Below are positions 1 to 6,252 of a stretch of DNA of 8,678 nt, one piece after another. The stretch is from assembly GCA_018058125.1 (NCBI GenBank), contig JAGPCH010000040.1, positions 1-8,678 on the forward strand. The letters run 5' to 3'. Both the position numbers and the translations under genes were made by a program. The notes beneath the pieces are model-generated. The model was not told the origin of the DNA. It made no database searches and worked only from the letters and a program-made list of their open reading frames with translations. The stretch is from Ignavibacteria bacterium (GTDB taxonomy: Bacteria > Bacteroidota > Ignavibacteria > Tepidaquicellales > Tepidaquicellaceae). Each line of letters opens with the position of its first letter. The first letter of the stretch is position 1.

Positions 1-112
1 GGGTTTATAATGATTGTAATCAGCTTACCAGTTTTGTAAATCCTTAAAATTATTTTTCTTGTAATGAAAACGTTTTGGACGGATGTGCCTTTTTTCAATA
101 CAATAATTTCAA

Positions 113-727
113 TCACTTTGATAGTTCTGTTTCTATCATTCCGGTAATTTCGTCCGATTCAGGTTTTACTTTACTTTTAAACCTTGCTGTAATGTCACCG
201 TCCTTACTTATTACAAACTTTTCAAAATTCCAGTCTATATCACCTTCAGGCTCGGAATTATTTATCAGCCTTTCATAAAGCGGACTTTTATCATCTCCGA
301 GCACCTGTACTTTATCAAACAATGGAAAAGTCACATTAAATTTAGTTTCACAAAACGTCCTGATCTCTTCATTAGAACCGGGCTCCTGGCCGCCAAAATC
401 ATTACACGGGAATGCAAGGATTTCAAATCCCTGACCATTATACTTTTTATATATTGCTTCAAGTCCTTCATACTGTGAAGTGTATCCGCATTTCGAAGCG
501 ACATTTACAATTAGCAGGACTTTACCTTTGTACTTAGAAAGACTGACAGTATCTCCGTCCATATTTACAACTGAAATATCATGAATGTTTTTGTTCACAC
601 TGATTTCCTTTTTTGAATTTAAGTTTTTAGATTGGTTTTCAGAATTTGTGGTTTCTGTTTTGGAACATCCTGAGGTATTTAAAACATATACCATTAGAAA
701 TGTTACTGTGAATATTACTTTAAGCAT
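113..727 (-). CDS. glutathione peroxidase-family thiol peroxidase, probable lipoprotein
   Basis: This is a 204-residue protein that reduces hydrogen peroxide or organic hydroperoxides with a cysteine thiol. Residues 1-20 are a hydrophobic signal peptide ending TSG before Cys21, which fits a slightly atypical lipobox, so the enzyme is probably anchored in the envelope facing the periplasm. A polar linker (about 22-47) leads to the peroxidase domain. The peroxidatic Cys80 lies in NVASKCGYT and is a normal Cys codon, not selenocysteine. FPCNDFGGQEPG follows at 107-118, and the Trp-Asn pair of the active site is W166-N167. Cys126 in RTFC sits where the resolving cysteine lies in thioredoxin-dependent 2-Cys members, so thioredoxin is a likelier reductant than glutathione (inference). 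The usual active-site Gln of the NQF motif is Asp110 here. The ATG is at 727, with an A-rich leader and no Shine-Dalgarno. It lies 82 bp downstream of the symporter gene and may be cotranscribed with it. The family call is firm; the lipoprotein call is moderate. Confidence 0.93.
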   Translation of the reverse strand: MLKVIFTVTFLMVYVLNTSGCSKTETTNSENQSKNLNSKKEISVNKNIHDISVVNMDGDTVSLSKYKGKVLLIVNVASKCGYTSQYEGLEAIYKKYNGQGFEILAFPCNDFGGQEPGSNEEIRTFCETKFNVTFPLFDKVQVLGDDKSPLYERLINNSEPEGDIDWNFEKFVISKDGDITARFKSKVKPESDEITGMIETELSK

Positions 728-809
728 TTTTTTGCAATTTAATTAAAAAGTATAACTTCATTTGACTTATAAAATTTCATTAACCCCTAATTTTATTTGG
801 TTAAACAAA

Positions 810-2303
810 CTAACCGTCCAGATTCATCGGAGCCAGTTCACCTTCACTGCTTGCAATTACCACACAGGCAAGAGAATCCGCTATCACATTAGGTACAGTT
901 CTGCACATGTCGAGTAATCTGTCAACTCCGATTATAAGCGCAATGCCTTCTTCAGGCACACCTACGGATTTCAATACAATTATGAGCATTATTAATCCTA
1001 TGCCCGGAACAGGCGCAGTACCTATTGCAGCAAGAGCAGCGGTAAATACAATTGTAAGCTGCTGAGTTAAGTTGAGATCAAATCCATAAACCTGCGCAAT
1101 GAACATTGCAGCCACTGCCTGATAAAGAGCCGTACCGTCCATATTTATTGTCGTTCCTAATGGCAATACAAAACTTGCTATCTTATTCGGAACACCGAGT
1201 TTTTTTTCACAGATATCCATTGTCACAGGAAGAGTTGCGGCGGACGAACTGGTGGAAAATGCAACTGCTATAACCTGTCTTTGCGTCTTAAAAAACTTCA
1301 CGACGTTCATTTTAGTAAAGAGCTTCAGCATAAGCGGATATTCTACAAAGGTCAGAATTGTCAGCCCGATAATTACTGTAATGGAATACAACAGTAAGGT
1401 CTGAAGAATATTGAAGCCAAACTCCGCTACCGTAGCCGAAATAAGGGTAAACACAGCAATTGGAGCTACATACATTATCTTTTCCACAAGCAGGATCATC
1501 GCATTCGATATTCCGTCAAAAAAATTAACTACTGTTTTAGATTTTTCATTGTTGATCTGTGATAGAAATATACCGGTCAGAATAGAGAAAAATACTATCT
1601 GTAAAAAGTTACCCTCGGCTATCGCATTGAACGGATTTTTCGGTACCATATTTACAATGAAGTCAACTATATCCATAGATACATTCTGCTCTATCTTACT
1701 CATTGCATCATCCTGATATGTCTCCAGCAATCTTTCCTTGGTCTCCTCCGGCATGAATTTACCCGGCTGAATGATATTGGCGCAAGCCAGACCTATTGAG
1801 ATTGCTATTATAGCGGTCAAGGCATAAAACCCGATCGTCTTGCCTCCTATCTTAGCTATATGTTTCAGATCAGAAAGTGAAGCTGCTCCGACGATCAGAG
1901 ATGAAAGGACAAGCGGAACGGCTATCATTGTTAAAAGGCGGATGAATACATCTCCTATCGGTTTGAGCATGACCCCTATCGTACGGACTTTTCCAATTTG
2001 CTTTATATTTCCGTAAACCTGCTCCTCACTGTCAGCATAATTAATTTTAAGAATTAAGTCTTCTCTTGTCTTCTTATCTTTCAAAGAATTAAAATACTTT
2101 ATAACCGCCAGCTGAGAATTTCCATCAAAGGATTTTAAGAGAGAGTCTTTTTTCAAAAAAGAGATCTGTGTCCAGTTTTCAACATTAAACTTTCCATCAC
2201 TTCCTGTGATCGCTAACTTGTTCTGATCTATATGAAAGATCGAACCGAATATTGCGCCAAGTATTAGTGCAATAACGATCTGAGTGTGTAATTTAATTTT
2301 CAT
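810..2303 (-). CDS. dicarboxylate/amino acid:cation symporter (DAACS, GltP/GltT type)
   Basis: This 497-residue inner-membrane protein belongs to the sodium- or proton-coupled glutamate/aspartate/C4-dicarboxylate carriers. TM1 is about residues 8-24 and TM2 about 112-140. Family signatures are clear: the serine-rich re-entrant loop STSSSAATLP (350-359), NMDGT (387-391), the second hairpin GTAPVPG (428-434), and the TM8 motif with D461, D465, R468, T469 and N472. R468 aligns with the GltPh arginine (R397) that binds the side-chain carboxylate, so an acidic substrate is expected. D476 aligns with the Na+-site aspartate D405, although the preceding Gly is Ala475. The length exceeds the usual ~420 residues because about 85 mostly polar residues (25-110) lie between TM1 and TM2, on the periplasmic side. 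The ATG at 2303 lies inside the last codons of the upstream ATPase gene (11-bp overlap), implying cotranscription and probable translational coupling. Exact substrate and coupling ion cannot be read from sequence. Confidence 0.95.
   Translation of the reverse strand: MKIKLHTQIVIALILGAIFGSIFHIDQNKLAITGSDGKFNVENWTQISFLKKDSLLKSFDGNSQLAVIKYFNSLKDKKTREDLILKINYADSEEQVYGNIKQIGKVRTIGVMLKPIGDVFIRLLTMIAVPLVLSSLIVGAASLSDLKHIAKIGGKTIGFYALTAIIAISIGLACANIIQPGKFMPEETKERLLETYQDDAMSKIEQNVSMDIVDFIVNMVPKNPFNAIAEGNFLQIVFFSILTGIFLSQINNEKSKTVVNFFDGISNAMILLVEKIMYVAPIAVFTLISATVAEFGFNILQTLLLYSITVIIGLTILTFVEYPLMLKLFTKMNVVKFFKTQRQVIAVAFSTSSSAATLPVTMDICEKKLGVPNKIASFVLPLGTTINMDGTALYQAVAAMFIAQVYGFDLNLTQQLTIVFTAALAAIGTAPVPGIGLIMLIIVLKSVGVPEEGIALIIGVDRLLDMCRTVPNVIADSLACVVIASSEGELAPMNLDG
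2293..2303 (-). other. 11-bp overlap of the ATPase stop and symporter start
   Basis: On the minus strand the symporter ATG (2303-2301) precedes the ATPase TAA (2295-2293) in another frame, so the two coding sequences share 11 bases. Overlaps of this kind usually mean one mRNA and re-initiation by terminating ribosomes. No separate ribosome-binding site is obvious for the symporter. This is the best evidence in the window that the two transporters form an operon. Confidence 0.9.
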
Positions 2304-4731
2304 GCTCAGCTGTGTTTTTATTTATATAATTAAATCTCAACTTCTGTGCAAAATATAAAATGAACGAACTTACAATGCTAACTGTCATAATAAGCACCCA
2401 TAGATCCGGTCTGACATAATCAATTTCATAAAACTCTTTCACTAAATTGATCATCAGCAAATCAGAACCTGTAGCGGCAAGGAAAATATATCCCAGTAAA
2501 ATTCCCAGCCCGTAAAGAAGATATAGCAATGCGTTTTTCCCGGCATCAGGCAGTACTATTGAGAAATAATTTGCAATGTTTGTGATTATCATAATAGTCA
2601 GCATCACCATCTGAATTTCTTTCCCGTTTACTACAAAATATTTTTCTGCAAAATAAATACCGGTATAGCCTGCAGCTACTATTATAAAAGCCGATAATAT
2701 GACAAATGTAATTAACTCTTTCATAAAGTTTACAGTCCGGGAAGTATCTGTATTTTTAGCTGTAATAATGAATGCAGGCAGAGCTATCCCGAATACATTT
2801 ATCAGTGAGACTCTGCGGGGTGTCAGCGGAAAATCCAGAAAAAAGAAAAGTGACAAAAGCGTAATATATATCACGAAGAAATTTTTTGTTATAAATAATT
2901 TACCAACTGACTTAACAGTATTCACAATCTTATTTCCTTCATCAAAAATACTCGGCAGCAATGAAAATTTATTTTTCAATAATACTATATCCGCAACTTC
3001 TTTGGTGATACTGCTTCCCTCTTCCATAGCAATTCCCATATCAGCTTCTTTTATAGCCGGCAGATCATTGACTCCGTCACCTATCATCGCAGTATAGATC
3101 TTATCTTTTTTTAATGTTTTGATGATCCTTAGTTTATGCTCAGGCTTCAGTCTTGCAAATATAACATTATCCATCACGGTCTTTTTGAACTGTTCGTCGC
3201 TGATATTATCGAGATCACTTCCCGTTATCATATCCGAATCTTTAACTTTCCAGCCAATTATATTTGTGACTTCCTGAATTGCTTTGGCTGAATCTCCTGA
3301 AAGGATTTTCAGCTTGATTCCGTTACCTTCAAATAATTTGAGTGCATCATACACATCATCCCTGATTTTATCTGTAATGGAAATTACGCACAGCGGCTCT
3401 ACCTCCAGACCATCAAGCTTCTTATTAAGATCTACAGAAGATACATCATTTCTGACAATCCCGAACAATACATTTCTGTAAATTCCAAGTTCCTTATCTG
3501 CAAATAATTTTTCAGTGGTCTCAAAAGAACTTCCTTTTACTTTTTTAATTAGTACATCATAAGCGCCAAGTACAAAGGTAATTTTTTCATTACCTTTTTC
3601 AGCAGAGATCATGCTCAGTTTTCTTTCAGAGCTGAACGGAAATTCATCTTTTATTTTAAATTCATTGTCTGCATCATAAATATTTATTGCATTAATAGTT
3701 GCATTCTTATCACTTGTCAGTTTTGCATATGTACCTATGAATGATTTCACTTCCTGTTCAGTATATTTATCTGAAACTAAATTCAACTGATAAACGGACA
3801 GGATATTCTGAGTCAGAGTTCCGGTCTTGTCCATGCATACCACCTGAACATTAGAGAATGACTCAATTGCATTAAGACGCTGTACGATTGCACCGAGCTT
3901 GCTGATCCTTGATACTCCAACTGCAAATGTGACAGTTGCCATAAGCACCAGCCCCTGAGGCACAAGCGAGATAAGAATAGTAGATATCTTCCTTACAAAA
4001 TCAATATCCATGTTTCCGGTATTGAAACCCACCTCAAGGGCGACAAGAAATAAAGCGACAACAAAAAGTATCTTTACTATTGAGTTGATCTTTTTCTGAA
4101 GCGGAGTAAGATCAAATTTATATTTTTTTGCCTGCTCCGTGATCTTGGCTGCATAGCTTTCATTGCCGATCTTTACAGCTTTATAAAAACCATTTCCGGA
4201 GAGACAGAAACTTCCGGAAAGGATCTCTTCATTTAATTTTTTATGAATTGGATTTGATTCGCCTGTAAGAAGGGATTCGTCAATTTCAAGATGATTGGAA
4301 AATACCACTTCTCCATCCACGACTATCTGATCACCTCTCCGGATCAATATTATCTCATCCAGTACAATTTCAGACGGCTCTATTGAAACTTCTTTTCCGT
4401 CCCTGATGACAATGACTTCTTTCTTAAGAAGAAGATTGACCTTATCCAAAGCCCGTTTGGCTTTTATCTCCTGAAATATCGCAAGAAAAGTATTGAGAAA
4501 TGCAATTATGAAAATACCTACACTGTCAAGAAGTAATCTGTCGTCTCTGGTCTGAAAATAAAAATACGATAGAAAAATAATTATTGAGAAAATCACCAGA
4601 TTAAATACTGAAAAAAGATTCTCAATAAAAATTTCACTGACCGTTTTCGTCCTTGGCTTGGAAGATTTGTTCTGAAGTCCTTCCGCAATCTTTTTCCGGA
4701 CTTCCTCAGAAGTAAGACCTTGAAACTGCAA
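2293..4731 (-). CDS. cation-translocating P-type ATPase, CtpE-like (probable Ca2+ transporter)
   Basis: This 812-residue membrane pump couples ATP hydrolysis to cation transport. In order: a cytoplasmic N-terminus beginning GLTSEEVRKKIAEG, M1-M2 (about 40-88), the actuator domain with LTGES (155-159), M3-M4 (about 217-270), the phosphorylation motif DKTGTLT (D301), the nucleotide-binding domain with FSSERK (366-371), SGD (478-480), the hinge GDGVND (551-556), and several C-terminal helices (about 612-796). The segment from EIVLDEIILIRRGDQ through LEIDESLLTGES to SYAAK closely resembles mycobacterial CtpE, a group linked to Ca2+ uptake, and the length is similar. No His-rich or CxxC heavy-metal domain is present, arguing against Cu/Zn/Cd export. 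An oddity is PQGL (258-261) in M4, where relatives usually have PEGL. The start is assigned to TTG at 4731, since no ATG lies before the conserved N-terminus; ATT one codon upstream is the only near alternative. The stop overlaps the symporter start. Ion and direction are inferred. Confidence 0.93.
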   Translation of the reverse strand: MQFQGLTSEEVRKKIAEGLQNKSSKPRTKTVSEIFIENLFSVFNLVIFSIIIFLSYFYFQTRDDRLLLDSVGIFIIAFLNTFLAIFQEIKAKRALDKVNLLLKKEVIVIRDGKEVSIEPSEIVLDEIILIRRGDQIVVDGEVVFSNHLEIDESLLTGESNPIHKKLNEEILSGSFCLSGNGFYKAVKIGNESYAAKITEQAKKYKFDLTPLQKKINSIVKILFVVALFLVALEVGFNTGNMDIDFVRKISTILISLVPQGLVLMATVTFAVGVSRISKLGAIVQRLNAIESFSNVQVVCMDKTGTLTQNILSVYQLNLVSDKYTEQEVKSFIGTYAKLTSDKNATINAINIYDADNEFKIKDEFPFSSERKLSMISAEKGNEKITFVLGAYDVLIKKVKGSSFETTEKLFADKELGIYRNVLFGIVRNDVSSVDLNKKLDGLEVEPLCVISITDKIRDDVYDALKLFEGNGIKLKILSGDSAKAIQEVTNIIGWKVKDSDMITGSDLDNISDEQFKKTVMDNVIFARLKPEHKLRIIKTLKKDKIYTAMIGDGVNDLPAIKEADMGIAMEEGSSITKEVADIVLLKNKFSLLPSIFDEGNKIVNTVKSVGKLFITKNFFVIYITLLSLFFFLDFPLTPRRVSLINVFGIALPAFIITAKNTDTSRTVNFMKELITFVILSAFIIVAAGYTGIYFAEKYFVVNGKEIQMVMLTIMIITNIANYFSIVLPDAGKNALLYLLYGLGILLGYIFLAATGSDLLMINLVKEFYEIDYVRPDLWVLIMTVSIVSSFILYFAQKLRFNYINKNTAEHEN

Positions 4732-4797
4732 ATGAGTTTTTAAATTTTTGAATGAATGAAATTATTAAATTTAGATTAGAAAGGATAGATAATTATG

Positions 4798-4845
4798 TTG
4801 ATTGGTTGTTTGGTTGATTGGTTAATTGGTTGATTGGTTGATTGT
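4798..4845. repeat. octamer tandem repeat, 6 copies of TTGATTGG
   Basis: Six consecutive 8-bp units read TTGATTGG, TTGTTTGG, TTGATTGG, TTAATTGG, TTGATTGG and TTGATTGT. Each degenerate copy differs from the consensus at one base. The array begins 67 bp upstream of the ATPase start codon, so it lies in or next to that operon's promoter or leader region. It has no spacers, so it is not CRISPR-like. Its unit length differs from the three 7-bp arrays nearby. Confidence 0.95.
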
Positions 4846-4883
4846 ATAAACATTGAGTCCATACAGACCTGGAAGTATCCTAA

Positions 4884-4932
4884 TTTTCAACTTTCAACTA
4901 TTAACTATTAACTATTAACTATTAACTATCAA
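4884..4932. repeat. heptamer tandem repeat, 7 copies around CTATTAA
   Basis: Seven contiguous 7-bp units read TTTTCAA, CTTTCAA, four perfect CTATTAA copies, then CTATCAA. The outer copies share the CAA ending and are diverged, and the centre is homogeneous, as expected if recent slippage expanded the middle. The array ends immediately before the ATG of the doubtful ORF at 4933. Its function is unknown. Confidence 0.95.
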
Positions 4933-5199
4933 ATGCTATTTGTAATTTTCAATCGTATGAAAATCAAAAAATTTTTAATAACCCTTTTTATTGTATTGGC
5001 AGTAAACTTTTCTTTTCAGCCTGTTACTTTTTATATCCGTGAAAGGCAATCTGTGGTTTATACAATAAAATCCGGAAAGAATAAGCTAACTGATGATTTC
5101 TTTATTAAAAATGAGACTAAAAGATTTTACATTTTAGTCTCATTGTCTTTGAAATTCATGATCTCTGAAAAAGAAGAAATTGGATTAAATTCAACATAA
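4933..5199 (+). CDS. doubtful small ORF with signal-peptide-like N-terminus
   Basis: This is an 88-codon open frame I do not recognise. From the internal Met9 (ATG at 4957) it reads MKIKKFLITLFIVLAVNF, which looks like a signal peptide or single membrane anchor, followed by about 60 residues without a known motif. Against it being a real full-length gene: codons about 60-71 lie within a perfect 13-bp inverted repeat better explained as a transcription signal, the first ATG abuts a tandem repeat, no ribosome-binding site is clear, and it points opposite to both flanking genes. It could be a genuine small secreted peptide, the remnant of a longer gene, or chance. Confidence 0.25.
   Translation: MLFVIFNRMKIKKFLITLFIVLAVNFSFQPVTFYIRERQSVVYTIKSGKNKLTDDFFIKNETKRFYILVSLSLKFMISEKEEIGLNST
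5110..5144 (-). terminator. perfect 13-bp inverted repeat, terminator-like hairpin
   Basis: The arms AATGAGACTAAAA (5110-5122) and TTTTAGTCTCATT (5132-5144) are perfect reverse complements around a 9-base loop. Read on the minus strand, the stem runs directly into a T-rich tract (ATTTTTAAT); on the plus strand the following bases are a poorer tract. It therefore best fits a factor-independent terminator stopping leftward transcripts from the lipoprotein gene before they reach the ATPase operon. It lies about 240 bp past that gene's stop. The stem has only three G:C pairs, so strength is uncertain and it may act in both directions. Confidence 0.5.
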
Positions 5200-5334
5200 C
5201 TAAAATTTAATATTTTTATAATAATCTCATAAGCGTGAGAAATTAAACTTATGTCTTAACTCTCTCTGAGAATTCAAAGCTAAGTAAAGCAATATCTCTA
5301 AAATTCTAACCCTGACTGTTGTTAATTTAATAAT

Positions 5335-5354
5335 CAGATAATTTTTCTTATCTG
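5335..5354 (-). terminator. weak AT-rich hairpin after the lipoprotein gene
   Basis: CAGATAA (5335-5341) and TTATCTG (5348-5354) form a perfect 7-bp stem with a 6-base loop, starting about 30 bp beyond the stop codon of the minus-strand lipoprotein gene. On that strand it is followed by ATTATTAAATT rather than a clean T run. It could be a weak terminator or an mRNA 3'-end stabiliser. Low stability makes a chance occurrence possible. Confidence 0.3.
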
Positions 5355-5384
5355 TGCAATATTCTCATCAATAATTAGAATTTT

Positions 5385-5999
5385 CTATCTGAATTCTTTA
5401 TTTATCACATCTATTTCACCCGGACTGAAAATTTCACCCATGAAGATATCAGCAACCGGTCTTATTTTTAATGTTAATCTTGAGCTTGATCCTGATTTTC
5501 CACCAATTGCCAAAGCAAGATTCATGATCTTTTCATAACCGCCATCAGACATTAGTTTTGCAAGATCAAGTTTTACCGGAATTGGAATAGTCACAGATTG
5601 CCCGACACCGGGAATGATTATATTCTTATCGACTTCACCTCCTACCATTTCCTGACCGTCAATAAGTAATCTCCAGCTTACTGATTTTATAAGACTTGAA
5701 GACTCTTTGCTTCCTCCCGGATAAGTATCCGGATTTTTTGCGATCAGATTTACATCAAAGCTTGCAGGCATACTTCCTCCTGCAAATGCCGCCAGCAATA
5801 CGGCTCCATCAATTAAATTAACATCATTTAACGATTTGATCTTGCTTATATTCACACCTGCCATGTTAAAATTATCAACACTGCCTAATTTAAACTGGAG
5901 TCTTTGAGCATTAGTGACTGCATCTTTCACACCTGAGCAACTATACAGAAATATTATCATGCAAAGACAGATCACTGATAAAGTAAATTTTGTTTTCAT
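5385..5999 (-). CDS. LEA type 2 (WHy-like) family lipoprotein
   Basis: This 204-residue predicted lipoprotein has an N-terminal signal peptide (MKTKF, a hydrophobic core, then LYSC) with the lipidated Cys at residue 21. The mature part resembles bacterial LEA type 2 proteins: a segment around KIKSLNDVNLIDGAVLLAAFAGG, then ASFDVNLIAKNP, WRLLIDGQEMVGG, a PGVGQSVTIPIPV strand, LALAIGG, and a terminal SRLTLKIRPV strand. The alternating polar/hydrophobic strands fit the beta-sandwich fold. Such proteins are linked to desiccation or stress protection and to envelope function, but no specific role is established here. The open frame extends upstream to a TTG at 6056, but ATG at 5999 puts the lipobox at the proper distance and fits the promoter at 6040-6070, so I use it. 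There is no Shine-Dalgarno. It is monocistronic by layout and divergent from hflX. The family call comes from recalled sequence resemblance. Confidence 0.8.
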   Translation of the reverse strand: MKTKFTLSVICLCMIIFLYSCSGVKDAVTNAQRLQFKLGSVDNFNMAGVNISKIKSLNDVNLIDGAVLLAAFAGGSMPASFDVNLIAKNPDTYPGGSKESSSLIKSVSWRLLIDGQEMVGGEVDKNIIIPGVGQSVTIPIPVKLDLAKLMSDGGYEKIMNLALAIGGKSGSSSRLTLKIRPVADIFMGEIFSPGEIDVINKEFR

Positions 6000-6039
6000 A
6001 AGTTGGATTTGGTTTTTGATTTTTGATAAAAGAATATTA

Positions 6040-6070
6040 CAAATATAAAGCTTCAATGTTCAATGTGCAA
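6040..6070 (-). promoter_or_regulatory. Bacteroidota-type promoter of the lipoprotein gene
   Basis: On the minus strand TATATTTG (6047-6040) exactly matches the Bacteroidota -7 consensus TAnnTTTG. A TTG (6070-6068) lies 20 bases upstream, at the spacing expected for the -33 element. Transcription would start near 6033, giving a leader of about 35 nt before the ATG at 5999. The TTG is part of a unit of the CAATGTG array, which offers a TTG every 7 bp on this strand. Confidence 0.5.
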
Positions 6071-6147
6071 TGTGCAATGTGCAATGTGCAATGTGCAATG
6101 TGCAATGTGCAATGTGCAATGTGCAATGTGCAATGTGCAATGTGCAA
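6054..6147. repeat. heptamer tandem array, 13 copies of CAATGTG
   Basis: The array begins with one variant copy CAATGTT (6054-6060), followed by twelve perfect CAATGTG copies (6061-6144) and a partial CAA. There are no spacers. Twelve identical copies in a row indicate recent expansion and likely length instability by strand slippage. The array fills part of the region between the divergent lipoprotein and hflX genes and overlaps the predicted upstream promoter element of the lipoprotein gene. Confidence 0.98.
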
Positions 6148-6159
6148 ATAACATCTACT

Positions 6160-6187
6160 CAATACACAATACTCAATACTCAATACT
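6160..6187. repeat. heptamer tandem repeat, 4 copies of CAATACT
   Basis: The units are CAATACA followed by three perfect CAATACT copies. The array sits 13 bp beyond the CAATGTG array and shares its first four bases (CAAT) and its 7-bp period, so the two may derive from one ancestral array. It ends about 65 bp before the hflX start, in the area where the hflX promoter should be. I could not identify a convincing hflX promoter. Confidence 0.93.
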
Positions 6188-6252
6188 CATTTTAAACTAT
6201 CTCTGACTTTAATATCAACACCTATTTAAGTATTTTACAAAAAGAATAAAAT

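Larger units (their letters stand above)
4732..5384. other. 653-bp repeat-rich intergenic region without a confident gene
   Basis: This AT-rich stretch separates the start of the ATPase operon from the end of the LEA-type lipoprotein gene, both on the minus strand. From left to right it holds the presumed leader and promoter area of the ATPase (about 4732-4797, no clear promoter found), an octamer tandem repeat (4798-4845), a heptamer tandem repeat (4884-4932), a doubtful ORF (4933-5199) with a perfect inverted repeat inside it (5110-5144), and a weak hairpin near the lipoprotein 3' end (5335-5354). Positions 5200-5334 are mostly featureless, apart from a 5-bp stem (5225-5240) too weak to name. 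I see no tRNA or other structured RNA here. Confidence 0.8.

Noticed and set aside
67..76. 10-bp palindrome AAAACGTTTT downstream of the peroxidase gene
   Set aside because: It has no loop, is short and AT-rich, and no T tract follows in a useful position. It could be an operator or chance, and I cannot support either.
1..112. End of another gene or an RNA gene at the left edge
   Set aside because: Neither strand shows a convincing reading frame or structured RNA in this short stretch.
780..804. 6-bp inverted repeat TTAACC/GGTTAA between the symporter and peroxidase genes as a terminator
   Set aside because: The stem is short with a 13-base loop and no T run, so it is too weak to call. The two genes may well be cotranscribed through it.
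1411..1716. Plus-strand open frame opposite the symporter gene
   Set aside because: It is the antisense of a conserved membrane-protein region, with no recognisable protein and no initiation signals. The same applies to 2699-3097 and 3284-3481 opposite the ATPase, 6876-7058 and 7170-7433 opposite hflX, and 75-278 opposite the peroxidase.
4766..4773. TAAATTTA as the -7 box of the ATPase promoter
   Set aside because: It misses the final G, is a palindrome expected by chance in AT-rich DNA, and has no TTG at the right spacing on the minus strand.
6000..6056. Upstream extension of the LEA-type lipoprotein gene to a TTG at 6056
   Set aside because: The extension would put 19 residues before the signal peptide, start within the first repeat unit and span the predicted promoter. 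ATG at 5999 gives normal lipobox spacing.
6054..6187. CRISPR array
   Set aside because: Units are 7 bp and contiguous with no spacers, and no cas genes are present.
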